Assembly (NCBI GenBank): GCA_028023455.1
Contig: JAQFVV010000022.1
Span: forward strand, 6,405,100-6,469,099
Source of the DNA: Epiperipatus broadwayi
Taxonomy: Eukaryota; Onychophora; Udeonychophora; Euonychophora; Peripatidae
Reading direction: 5' to 3'
DNA: 64,000 bases
The position numbers and the translations under genes are program-made. Shown piece after piece: positions 47,701 through 58,756 of this stretch (the stretch's first letter is position 1; every line of letters starts with the position of its first letter). Under the pieces are notes generated by a model, which worked only from the letters and a program-made list of their open reading frames with translations, was not told where the DNA came from and ran no database searches.

Positions 47701-48298
47701 TCCGTGTCTGGCTATTCCCATCTTTTCATATTTTCTGTTTTCGAATTTGCCATACTTTTTGTCTCGGAAAATTTCTCGCTGAAATGTGACTCAAAGCGTG
47801 ATCTTTAAAATATTACCCTAACCCACCGTAATCGAAAATTTAGGAGGAATATAAATTTATGAGGAACAATCACGATACTGTTAAAATTGTTAAAATGTAA
47901 TAGTACATCAATTAGTCTTAAAAAAAAAAGTACCGATGAAAATTAAAATAATTTTGACACGATCAAATTAATACACCCTCGTACGATATTGTTACATCAA
48001 ATACATAACACAGCATTACGATATAGTGCGTGACACAAACAACTACGGTATTTTCCTCTGCTTTTAGCATCGGAAAAAGCCACACCGTTAGCCGCTAAGC
48101 CGAGTTAACATTCTTTCTAGATTTTATCGTAGAAAGAAGACTTAACTCCGAGTTAAACTCAGAGTTAACAATCTTTCCAGGATTTATTTTAGAAAGAATG
48201 CTTAAAGGCTTGGGTGCGGCCGTGGAAACGGCATATTTCTAGAAATTTAGCTAGAAATCCCGCCTTTAGCGGCTGACACGAAGGATCAGATGACAACC

Positions 48299-50848
48299 GA
48301 TTAGTTTTACAACTTAATAGCAGATACCAAATGCAGATAATTCAGGTTTATGCCCCAACAAGTTCTCATAGTGATGAAGTTATAGAAGATTTTTATATGG
48401 GTGTACAAAAAGCTTTTGATCACAGTAAACAACATTTTAAAATTGTTATGGGAGACTTTAATGCTAGAATTGGTAAACAAATGGAAGATGAAAATGCTGT
48501 AGATAATTTTGTTTATGGTAATAGAAATGAGAGAGGACATAGACTTGTGGAGTTTGCAGAAAAATAAAAACTTTTATATTATGAATACTTTTTTTGAGAA
48601 AAATGTTAAAAGAAAATGGACATGGAAGCATCCAAATGAAGGTACAGCAGAATTGGATTATATTTTGACTAACAGAAACAACATATTTCAAGATTGTAAT
48701 GTTCTTAATAAATTTAACACAGGAAGTGATTATCGATTAGTGAGATGTAAGGTATATGGTTAATGCAAAACTAGATAGACAAAAATTATTAAGACAGATG
48801 ATATTCCTAATCTTCAGAAACATTCTAATGAATTTAAATTAGAACTTACAAATCGGTTTCAAGTATTAGTAGATTTTGAATATGATTCAGATTAGAATGA
48901 CATTAATAGCAAAATAAGCGATACACTTTTAAAAACTGCAACAAAGATAGCTGGTAGAAAAAAGCAGCAATTGACCAATAAAATTTCTACTGAGACTAGA
49001 GAATTTATGAAAAAGAGAAGGAATATGAGGATATACAACAATGATGCATTATAAAAGATTGAATATCTAGAATTTTGTAAAATGGTGTGAAAAAGAGTTG
49101 AAAATGATATAAGAAAGTATAATTGTGAACTAGCAAGGAAAGCTGTAGAAAATAATAAAAGTCTAAAGAGTGTAAAACAACATTTTAGTATTGGTAGGAA
49201 ATTTATATCTGGAATAAGAAAAAAAGATGGCATTATTACTAAAAAGAGGGACGACATCATTTAATGTGTAGAAGACTTCTATCAAGAATTATATAGTAAT
49301 AAAGAACAAGTGCCTCCTTTATCTATTATATCTTCCGAATTGCCCAGAATTTTGAATGAGGAAGTGAGACATGCAATTAAATTTATGAAGAAAGGGAAGG
49401 CTCCTGGTAATGATGGAATTATAATTGATATATTAAAAGAAGCAAGTGAAGAAATAGAAAAAATTTTAGCAAAGTTATATACCAAATGTCTAAATGATAA
49501 AGATGTACCAGATGATTGGAAGAATGCAGTATTAATATTAATATTTAAAAAAGGTGATAAAAAAGATTTAAAAATTACAGACCTATCAGTCTTTTATCAG
49601 TTTTATACAAATTTTTTACTAAGATAATTACAACTCGTCTACAGAAAACACTGGATTTCCACCAACCAAGAGAACAAGCTGGATTTAAAAGTGGGTTTAG
49701 TACAGTAGATCATATTCATGTATTGTGAGAAATTATAGAAAGGACAAAAATATGAGTTGCCATTATGCTTAGGATTTGTAGACTATGAAAAGGCATTTGA
49801 TTCTATAAACATTTCTTCAGTGATTAAAGCATTGGATCATCAAAGGGTAGATCCAGGATATTATCATATTTTAAAGAATATTTAAAAAAACGCAACAGCA
49901 ACAATTAGATTACATAATGATAGTAGGAAAATCAACATTGAAAAGGGTGTAAGACAGGGTGACTCCATATCTCCAAAACTTTTTACAGCAGTGCTGCAAG
50001 AAGTATTTTGTGGATTAAAATGGGAAGCTAAAGGAGTGAAAGTAAATGGAGATTATTTAAGTCATTTAGATTTTGCAGATGATGTAGTTGTTTTTGCAAA
50101 TAATGCTTTAGAGCTATAGGAAATGTTGCAGGAGTTATCAGATGAAAGTAGGACTAAAGATAAATGTTAAAAAAACTAAAGTAATGTTTAATAGATTTTC
50201 TCAAAATATGAAAATAAAGATTGATTATGATGAGTTAGAAGAAGTTAACAGTTACAAATACCTTGGTCAGATTATTAATACAGATGGAAATATAATGGCT
50301 GAAATTAATCATAGAATTAAACTTGGTTGGAGTGCTTTTGGTAGAAATAACTTGATACTAAAAGGAAATATGCCTATCTGTTTGAAAAGGAAGGTTTTTA
50401 ATAAATGTGTTTTGCCTGTTCTTATTTATGGATCTGAGACTTGGAATACAGAGACTTCGGACCACTCAAAGAAGTATGGAGAGATGCACATTGCGAATAA
50501 TAAGGGATCGAAAATGCAATGTATGGGTAAGAGAACAAACAGGTGTTACTGGCCTCAGTGAAAAAATTAAAAGACTGAAGTGGAGCTGGGCTGGACATAT
50601 TGCTAGAAGAGATGATAATAGATAGACAATTAAAATTTTTAACTGGATTTCAAAAGATTGTAAAAGAGCCAGAAAGAGACCACATGAGATGGATGGATGA
50701 AATAAGAAAGTGTGCAGGGGTGATGTGGAGAAGAGAAGCTAAAGATAGGAAAAGATGGATTGAACTTGGAGAGACCTTCATCCTGCAGTGGATTGATGAT
50801 CCAAATTTATTCACAGCACTTTTAATTGTCTCCCAATTCTGGCATTAA
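48299..50848 (+). pseudogene. RTE-clade LINE endonuclease/reverse transcriptase, decayed
   Basis: Continues the endonuclease across the Merlin insertion: MQIIQVYAPTSSHSDE, then GDFNARIG (catalytic G-D-F-N), WTWKHPNEGTAELDYIL and GSDYRLV (the usual S-D-H reads S-D-Y). The reverse transcriptase follows with GKAPGNDG, REQAGFKSG, LGFVDYEKAFDSI (motif A), GVRQGDSISPKLF (motif B), FADDVVVF (motif C, intact), KYLGQIINTDG, then YGSETW, WSWAGHIARRDD and the W-I-E-L-G-E-T-F-I-L-Q-W C terminus at about 50800. In-frame stops (near 48893, 49051, 49261, 49726 and 50116) and frameshifts (near 48565 and 50140) kill it. Cut-and-copy retrotransposition was its role. No poly(A) is evident at the 3' end. Confidence 0.85.
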
Positions 50849-52489
50849 AGTCTCCCTTGATATTAGAAAAACGTTCAGCACATTTAAATATAAACTTACT
50901 TTTTTTCATCAAAAGGAATCTGCTGGTTCATAAATCTGATTGGATTTGGTATTTTCCATTAAACTAAATAACTAATGTTGTCGTTCTACCTGATAAACTA
51001 TCAATATTACATGTTATTCTATTTTTTATTTATAATAACTCTCATTTATTTATGATTTCAATATATGTAACTTTATAACAGTAAACATCTGCTTTTAAAA
51101 TCAATTGTCTCTTCCCTTTTTTTAATAAATTCATAAAGTACAATAATGTCCCAATTAATATTAGATAGTTTTTCTTCCAATTTATACAGTTCTTTGGCTT
51201 TTTTTTAAAACTTTGAAAGTGATATACAATTGTAGATAGGTCAATAAAGAAATCATCAAATGCAAGCTTATGTCCATAAACTAGCACTCTCTATTTTAAG
51301 TCTCTAATCACTGACTTGGTTGATGACTTTATAACTTCAGAGATAGTAATTTATTTTTGCTTATCATGACTGATACAGAAATTGTGCACACATACATATA
51401 CATTTTAACCTGCTTTTAAAAATATTCAATTAATGTCTCAAGAATCTACAGATAAGAAGATACACCATTATGTTTTTTGGTTTTAAACTTGAGATAAAAG
51501 ACAGTAAACTCATTATAATGGCTGATGCATGCTAGTAAGCAGCCATTCATGTTCATTAACTATATGAATAATCACAATAATAACCAGATTTTTACAGAAC
51601 TGACATTATGAATTTGTCCTGCTCATTTTCTTTCAAGTCTTTAAGAGGAATCAAAGAGTTTTAATTAAAAACAATTTTAAAAATCAAATTTGTTTTTGAA
51701 TATTGTAAATAAGAAATATAATTATTTCTAATATCTATTTTTAAAAAATGTTATAGTACTTACATTAAAAAATTATTTTAAAAACATCATATACACATGC
51801 AAAATCAAAACTTTTCACTTTATAAAATCATCAATAAAAATAAAACTTGTAAGTGTATATGTATTTATGTAAATAAGTTTATTTCTCAACTATATTTCAA
51901 GAAACTAATTATGATTGGAAAAAACAAAATCAAATGTAAAGACATGACCCTTTCCTCCAAATTTTTATTTGAAGAAACCTGGAATCTATTCCAAAGCCCA
52001 ATACATTTCCAGATAGCTGATGATAACAATCTATAAACCGCAGGATTTATTCCATACCCTGGATTAATATCTCCATAAATCATCCACTATCAACCCAGTA
52101 GTGACATTATAGACTCTTATTTAGTCAATGTACTATAAAAAGTTAATGTATTAAATGACAGGATAAATTAAAAGGATATTAATTACTTATTTTAACTATA
52201 ATCAAAATGATACAAGTAAAAATTTCATACTAAATAACCCAATGTTTATTTGCATTAATTGTTATATTCTATTGTATTGTCTGATAATCATTAGATCTTT
52301 ACAACAAAAACAGTGTTTTCCTGAAGGTTTATAATGATGATGTTTTAGTTGTATATAAAATATATTGGACTATTTCCATCATCTAATATGAGTAATGAAT
52401 GTCTTTAGAAAAATGTAACTTTATTTAAATACTCCAAATACATTCAACTGGTAGTAATAACACACAGGTTAGTATATGCACAACATTTC
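50849..52489. other. AT-rich intergenic, nothing identified
   Basis: Frames of 65-81 codons near 51042-51287 and 51797-52083 show no domain and have A/T-driven composition. Confidence 0.4.
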
Positions 52490-52635
52490 GATAGGTATTA
52501 TTCTCCCCCTTTCTTCAGGTGTTGCTAGCCTGACCAGTGACAATACTAACATGGGGATCGAACCTAGACCTTTAGATTCTTGAATATTGAAATTTAAGGC
52601 ATTGCTCTAACCAAATGAACCATTCTGCTGAAGAC
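52490..52635 (-). mobile_element. tRNA-derived SINE
   Basis: The minus strand has an A box TTGGTTAGAGCAATGCC (plus 52614-52598) and a canonical B box GGTTCGATCCCC (plus 52564-52553), then a non-tRNA tail GTCACTGGTCAGGCTAGCAA and AACACCTGAAGAAAG. The acceptor stem does not pair, so this is a SINE, not a tRNA. It is the clearest Pol III promoter in the window. Confidence 0.75.
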
Positions 52636-53135
52636 AACAGTCAATAGAAATTTCAGTACTTTGGTATTAGACCTGTTACATAGGAGACCTTTTCATGCCC
52701 ATAATAAAGGTGTAATGTCGCGATGACGTAAAATTGAAAGGAAATAATCCCTGTAAGTATATGTGATAAAATGTGTTTTTCTTTATCAACGTGATCTTTT
52801 TTTGTAATACTTCAACATTTTCAGTTATTGTCCAGATTTCTTTTTGACAATAGCTGTTCCGATTCATATACAGTTGTATATTTTCAGTTTTTGTTTCTTA
52901 TTTTTTTTTATTTAATTTGTTTATAAAAAAAAAGTACGTGTATTAGCATTTCTGTTGAAAATCACAGCATACTGTGCAATCACGTGCTACATTTTTGGAG
53001 GGAAAATTTTTAGTAGAGATTCCATTTTCTATGGTAATATAACGTGAAATATTTTGTTTCGAGACAACAATTCCTATTATATATTATATAGTAAGTATCA
53101 TATGAGTATACTTAATGTGTTTTTATAAATATTAT
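52636..53135. other. AT-rich, ends in a tandem-repeat unit
   Basis: The last 40 bp (ATACTTAATGTGTTTTTATAAATATT) match the end of the repeat unit at 55355-55385, interrupted by the piggyBac-like element. Confidence 0.45.
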
Positions 53136-55229
53136 TTAACAACCCTTAGAGACCTGAACGGCCATTTTGAATTCCCAGAAAAAAATTACAGGACATACAA
53201 TTTTAAATGAAATGTCTAATTTATTACAATAAATAACAAATATATATACATTTTTAGAAAGTGCAAATATGAAAGAATGTAATGAAGCTGATAAAATAGT
53301 CATTACCACAAAAAATAATTAAAAAAAGGAGATTTTTCACATTTTTAAATATCTTTATTTTTACATTGGTTCACAAACTCTCAATTTTGAAAGATATAGC
53401 CTAAAATGACAATTTCATAGACAGCATCACATTCGTCATAAAATGCAGAAAAAAATAATATATAACATGACCTACCTGAGTTACAGATTGTTGGTGTAAT
53501 GTGGCAAAAGGTGACTATTTCAATTTCGTTTTTCTGCTTGACACTCTGTATGTTCTATTTTTGCAAGCAATTGTTTTTCTAGGCCCTCTATGCGGGATAT
53601 CTATTAGAAATGCAAGGTTTTAGTGAGGATCAAAAAAAAAATAACAGTAATAACTTTAGTAAATTCTAAGTTATGGAGTAAAAAATAATGACTATATTAT
53701 TGAAAAATCAGGGGTGGGGCGAGATAAATTATGCATTATTTCATGGCAAATCATAATTGCCAAATATGCAAATAATTTAAAAATTTGTTTCTAAAATAAA
53801 ATGAATAACAACGTAGTAAATTCTAAGTTATGGGGGTAAAAAATAATGACTATATTATTGAAAAATCAGGGGTGGGGCGAGATAAATTATGCATTATTTC
53901 ATGGCAAATCATAATTGCCAAATATGCAAATAAATAATTTAAAAATTTGTTTCTAAAATAAAATGAATAAAAATATAGTAAATAAAATAAAATAAATAAT
54001 CAAAAGGAATTACAAGCAATTATTATATATGAGTGGGAGATGATGATGACTGTTGATTCAGCATTGTGAGGTATTTATTTTTTTCACCTTGTTAGTTTCA
54101 CAGAACAGAGTGGATAGTTTGAAGACAGTTTGCAAATTGTTGAAAATATAAATGCATGAGCAAAATCAATTTCAAAATAACTGATGATGATGATGTGGAG
54201 CAACTGGTAAGGGTGAGCTAAATTATGCATTATTACATAGGAAATCATAATAGCAAAGTATGCTATCAAATGAATAAAAAGTTATCTATAATGAAACGAA
54301 TAAAAATGTAGTAAATTCTAAGTTATGCATGTAAAAAATAATTACTACATTATTGGAATATCATGAGGGTAAGAGTGAGCTAAATTATGCATTATTACAT
54401 AGCAAACCATAATAGCAAAGTATGCTATCAAATGAATAAAAACTTATCTATAATGAAACGAATAAAAATGTAGTAAATTCTAAGTTATGCATGTAAAAAA
54501 TAATTACTACATTATTGGAATATCATGAGGGTAAGAGTGAGCTAAATTATGCATTATTACATAGCAAACCATAATAGCAAAGTATGCTATCAAATGAATA
54601 AAAAGTTATCTGCAAAGTATGCTATAAAATGAATAAAAAGTTATCTACAATGAAATGAATAAAAACGTAGTAAATTCTAAGTTATGCATGTAAAAAATAA
54701 TTACTACATTATTGGAATATCATGAGGGCAAGAGTGAGCTAAATTATGCATTATTACATAGCAAACCATAATAGCAAAGTATGCTATAAAATGAATAAAA
54801 ACTTATCTACAATGAAATGTATAAAAACAGTAAATAAAATAAAATAAATAACCCAAAGGAATACTTACGGGTAATGGGGAATACGAAACCTCAAAATCAA
54901 ACACATCAACAGAAAAGTTCGTTAGAATCATAATTACGTTTAGCGTCGAAAATAATTGTTTTCTCCGTATATTTTTTTTATCTGTTGATAAAATCTAGAA
55001 AGATAAAAAAAATTACAAAATTTTAATAATGTACTTTACAAAAATTGCTATAAAAAATCTAATTTTCATCGCACAGAAAAAATTTTTAGACGTACAAAAA
55101 GATAGAAAAATGGCGGAGAGAAAGAAAAAAAAGCGTAACTGTGACGTATACGGTTTGCACGCTATTGCGGTCGAAATTGCAAACTTTTTTTAATGCGTAA
55201 AAAGGCGGTTTTCGGTCTCAAAGGGTTAA
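53136..55229. mobile_element. piggyBac-like non-autonomous element at TTAA
   Basis: TTAA occurs at both edges (53136-53139 and 55226-55229). Inside are inverted ends CCCTTAGAGACC (left, three bases in) and CCCTTTGAGACC (reverse complement of the right), continuing GGCC/CCGCC and TTTT. Short CCC-starting ends with TTAA duplication are characteristic of piggyBac. The 2.1-kb body has no transposase and is largely a tandem array. The insertion lies in a tandem-repeat unit whose uninterrupted sister at 55355-55395 shows the empty site. Confidence 0.7.
53658..54835. repeat. Tandem repeat array, unit about 157-165 bp
   Basis: Units starting AGTAAATTCTAAGTTATG occur at 53658, 53815, 54310, 54472 and 54669. 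They continue through AAAAAATAATTACTACATTATTGG, seen in pieces, GAGCTAAATTATGCATTATT and AGCAAAGTATGCTA. The 53658/53815 pair differs from the later three, and the last unit carries a roughly 35-bp internal duplication. Confidence 0.85.
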
Positions 55230-55578
55230 AAACCAAAATCATTTATGGTTTGTTTAATAGCAACTTTTTTGTGTAATAGCATCATTTCATTAAGATCGCA
55301 AATCACATTATTGGGAATGTAGTTCTTAAAAGTTATTAGTGGAAAAGTCGTACATATACCTAATGTGTTTTTATAAATATTTAAAAACCAAATTCATTTA
55401 CTGTTTGTTTAGTACATATTTAAACTAACAATTTTTGTTGTGTAATGTCGTCATTTCATTAAGATTACAAATCACTTTTTTTTTTTTTGATTTCAAATGT
55501 CATCCATAAAAGTTATTGGTGTCCAAATTGTACATATATGAATGTCTTGTTATTTAAAAACCAAAATCATTTACTGTT
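55228..55578. repeat. Short satellite-like array interrupted by two elements
   Basis: Units of about 155-175 bp starting AAAAACCAAAATCATTTACTG occur at 55228, 55384 and 55556, with GTGTAATG, ATTTCATTAAGAT and CGCAAATCAC inside. The first unit's predecessor is cut by the piggyBac-like element and the third unit by the LINE, resuming at 62141. Confidence 0.75.
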
Positions 55579-55797
55579 GGGTCGCCCTCTAGTGGCAGCT
55601 TTTAGGCAAGTTCACCCTTGCATGGTAGCTACTTTGACTGTGACTTAGATGCTTCAATACCACTTATTGAGGAGAAAGAACCACACAGGAAATATTGTAA
55701 GTATCTTCTCTTTATTATTTATAAAAAAAACAAAACATTTAAATCCATATATAATTGTTAATTATTACTAAGTTAAACAACCACCATCAAAACAAAC

Positions 55798-58740
55798 ATG
55801 GCTCCCAAAAAAAAAACTGTCACCTCAGCAAATTCAGTCATAGCCTCTCAAAGGGAAGAGGGACTACTTTTAAAAAGTGAAAACAACTCTAAAATCCCTA
55901 AATTTAAATTTCAGGACAAACCAAAAGAAATAACGCTTCCTTTGACCGAAAAAAGGAAAAACCCTTCAAGGAAAAAATCTACTGAGAAAACAAATAGAAA
56001 ATGTGAACTAGAAACAGATTTTGAGGAGTCTGAAAACAATCTTTCAGATCAGCCCCAAACTTCCGACGACAATGATTTTATAGAGAATTTTTCTACCTTT
56101 AATCCAAAAAAAAAAATTAGATCCCCAGAGTCAAAAACAAAAAAGTTATGCCTCCAAAACTGAACAGGAATCTCGAAAATATAATACTTATAACGTAAAC
56201 ATCAACCGCAATTTTGCCGTTGGCGATGAACTCACCCAAAATTAGATGAAGCATTGCGTCATGACCCCGCACAGTCGAAGGAAAAAAGTTATATAAATAC
56301 CATAGAAAATTTCAACAGCTATAATCTTGTCCCAAAACTAGACTTCCAACTTGGAAAAACGAAAAAGTTATAGTCAAAAAACCAAACCGGAAGCTAGACA
56401 CGTTCACACTCACAACACGGAAAAAGACGTAAATTCATACTCTAAGTTCACAGAGACACAGTTGAGTGATTCCGTAGAGTCGGAGACAGAAGGTTATACT
56501 GCTTTGACAGAGAATTCCACCTGCTATAATACCCGACAAAAATCAGACTCCCAGCACGAAAAACAAAAAAGTTGCAAATCTAAAACTAAACCGGAAGCCA
56601 CACTAGATCGCCCTCATAATGCAAAAAACGACTTAAATTGTAACTCTAGCGATTTATTTACGCATTCCAACTTAGGGGGGACACAACTAAATCATCCAGC
56701 ACAGTCGAATACACCATTTTATACCAATTCTCCAGTTAATTTAACTGCACATAAAGCCAGCTTAAACTCACCTTTTCAACCTCAAAAACAAACAAGTAGA
56801 GATTTAAAAACAAAGCTGAAAACTGCACTAACACTAAATAAAGATAAGAAAAAAGACCCAACCAATACTAATAGCAATGGAAAATCAAACTTCAATCAAA
56901 TTAAAACAAACGCTCCAATCCAAAAGACAACACCAACTAACACCAACTTCCCAGGAAAATTAACAAGCAGCAACACCACAAATAAACCAAACTCCCAGAA
57001 ACCAAAACAAACAACACAAAACGAAAACAGTGAAGAAAATGATACAACATTGGAAAACAACAATGATCCTTTTCCAAAACTTCAATGCAGTTCCAAATTC
57101 ACAACCCAAGACACCAACAACCCCCAGAACCAGCACAGCAAAACAATGCTAACAACTCAGGACATTACCATGCCATATCCCCACAACTCCATCCACAATT
57201 CTCATATGCTAATAGCCTTAGGATAACCACTAGGCAATCAACCCAAGCCAAAACTCAAGCAATCCACACACAAACTACAGAAGACCCATACAATAAATTC
57301 ATCCAATTAAGAGACGGGGAACAAGAACAAAACGAACATGCTGACTTGCAACAACCAGTTAACATAGACTACCATTCTTCAGTAACAGAACGCTTTAATA
57401 GAACCATACCAAATCTTCTCTTTCGCTCCTTCACAGAGTATACCAATGAATGTACAAGTATCCTAACAACAACAGATATCAACTGCTCTTTATACAAATT
57501 CCCAATACTCTCACTCTATGATCTACTCACTGATCACAAGTTCTGGTCACCAGTTTATAAAATACTGTTCCACACAAATAAAAGGTATATTGCAATTCAA
57601 TTCAAAGACCTAGCAGGAAAGCAACTCTTTGAAACTAAATTCAAACAGTTAGACAACAAATACCTGGTCCACATTAACATGAACAAACCACAGATTCTTC
57701 AGGGCAGAGTGAGTAACTGTACTGTCAACTTTGAAGAGTCCCACTTACAACAGGCACTTGCCAATTATGGTACAGTTGAAGGCTTTAAATACATCCAAGA
57801 ATCAAGAGCAGAAACAATGGTATTTACCAACACTGCAGTCTTCCGTCTAGTCCTCAAGACAGGAATCCAGCCACTTACACTACCAGCAACAGTCAGCAAC
57901 AACAAGGCTACAATCCTTATCAGCTTCCGGGATATACCCCCATTCTGCTTCAATTGTCGGAACAGAGGACACATAATGAAGGAGTGTCCCCTCAATACAA
58001 GCGATATAAGCAGTCAGGCATATCCAAAAAATCACAACAGCACCATCGTAGACCCCACTGACTCTACACATCCAATTAAAACCTACCCAAAACCACAAAC
58101 AGAAACTAAAAACACGCATCAGTCCATACCCACTCCAATGGGAACAAACCATAGCCACACAAGCATCCCAGATACTGGAAAATCCCTAATCCACCACAGA
58201 ATGGCAGAGGACTCAAAGCTCACTAGATCGCGGTCATCATCAGAAACCATGATCGAATCAGAAGATGAGGGACCCACCAAAACATCTAAAAAACCCTCCA
58301 AACCACGCAACCGCAAAAGATCAAGACATAATAATTCTAGCACACAAGAAAAATCAACTGATGACTCCAGTACCTCAGACCCAGCCCAAGTGGCCCTCAG
58401 AACAAAAACTACCAGATTACAGGAATCACGTAAACCATCAGACAAAAAACGACGAGAAATTCAATCAAGAGAAGATGAGACTCTACCAAAATTCAGACCA
58501 TCTGTAAACTCTATGCTGACAACCACCAAAGATGAGACTCTACCAAAAGTCAGACCACCTGAAGACCCTATGCTGACAACCACAGAAGAAGATACTCTAC
58601 CAATTTTCAGACCAACTGAAGACCCCATGCCGACAACCACAGAAAATGAAATACTCCTTATCTCATTTCCTGAGTCAGAGACCAGCCCCTCAGAAAAACC
58701 CCTACCAGAAGACGCCGTCCCAGAAGATACCTTCACCTAA
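55798..58740 (+). pseudogene. LINE ORF1 (nucleic-acid-binding gag-like protein), frameshifted
   Basis: Starts MAPKKKTVTSANSV. The frame breaks near 56160 (stop at 56161), continues in another frame at 56351-57226, and returns to the first frame by 57085, running to TAA at 58740. Intact, it would be about 980 residues, long for ORF1. The N-terminal third is lysine/serine/threonine/asparagine-rich and disordered. A single CCHC zinc knuckle (C-x2-C-x4-H-x4-C, CFNCRNRGHIMKEC, 57946-57987) marks RNA binding, and the segment just before it (about 57640-57900) may be an RRM-like fold. The C terminus is serine/proline-rich with three 19-residue repeats. ORF1 proteins coat the element RNA in the cytoplasm. 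Confidence 0.8.
58474..58644 (+). repeat. Three 57-bp repeats in LINE ORF1
   Basis: In-frame units at 58474, 58531 and 58588 encode D-E-T-L-P-K-x-R-P-x-x-x-x-M-L-T-T-T-x with a few substitutions. The number of such units probably varies among family members. Confidence 0.9.
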
Positions 58741-58756
58741 AAAAACTCACCACACC

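Larger units (their letters stand above)
45955..48298 (-). mobile_element. Merlin-superfamily DNA transposon inserted in an RTE LINE
   Basis: 2,344 bp with 47-bp inverted repeats (GGTTGTCATCTGATCC at each tip, four mismatches over the whole arm). Perfect 8-bp target duplications GATTAGTT lie at 45947-45954 and 48299-48306. A decayed Merlin (IS1016-like) transposase lies on the minus strand at 47700-47416. The left 1.4 kb is a degenerate T/G-rich repeat array; the right 0.5 kb holds inverted repeats such as AGTTAACATTCTTTCTAGA. Merlin elements make 8-9 bp duplications and often start with GG, which fits. It is inactive because the transposase is broken and truncated. Confidence 0.85.

Noticed and set aside
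52553-52614. Possible tRNA gene on the minus strand
   Set aside because: Good A and B boxes but no cloverleaf closure and a non-tRNA 3' extension.
53658-54835. CRISPR-like regular repeat array
   Set aside because: Units are contiguous with no unique spacers, lie inside a transposon and the DNA is eukaryotic.
55579-55797. HDV-like ribozyme at the LINE 5' end
   Set aside because: The GG-starting 5' end is compatible, but I cannot find the complementary strand needed for the P1 helix.
57765-58736. Minus-strand frames of 76-108 codons opposite LINE ORF1
   Set aside because: Mirror images of ORF1; the long antisense frames follow from its A/C-rich codons.
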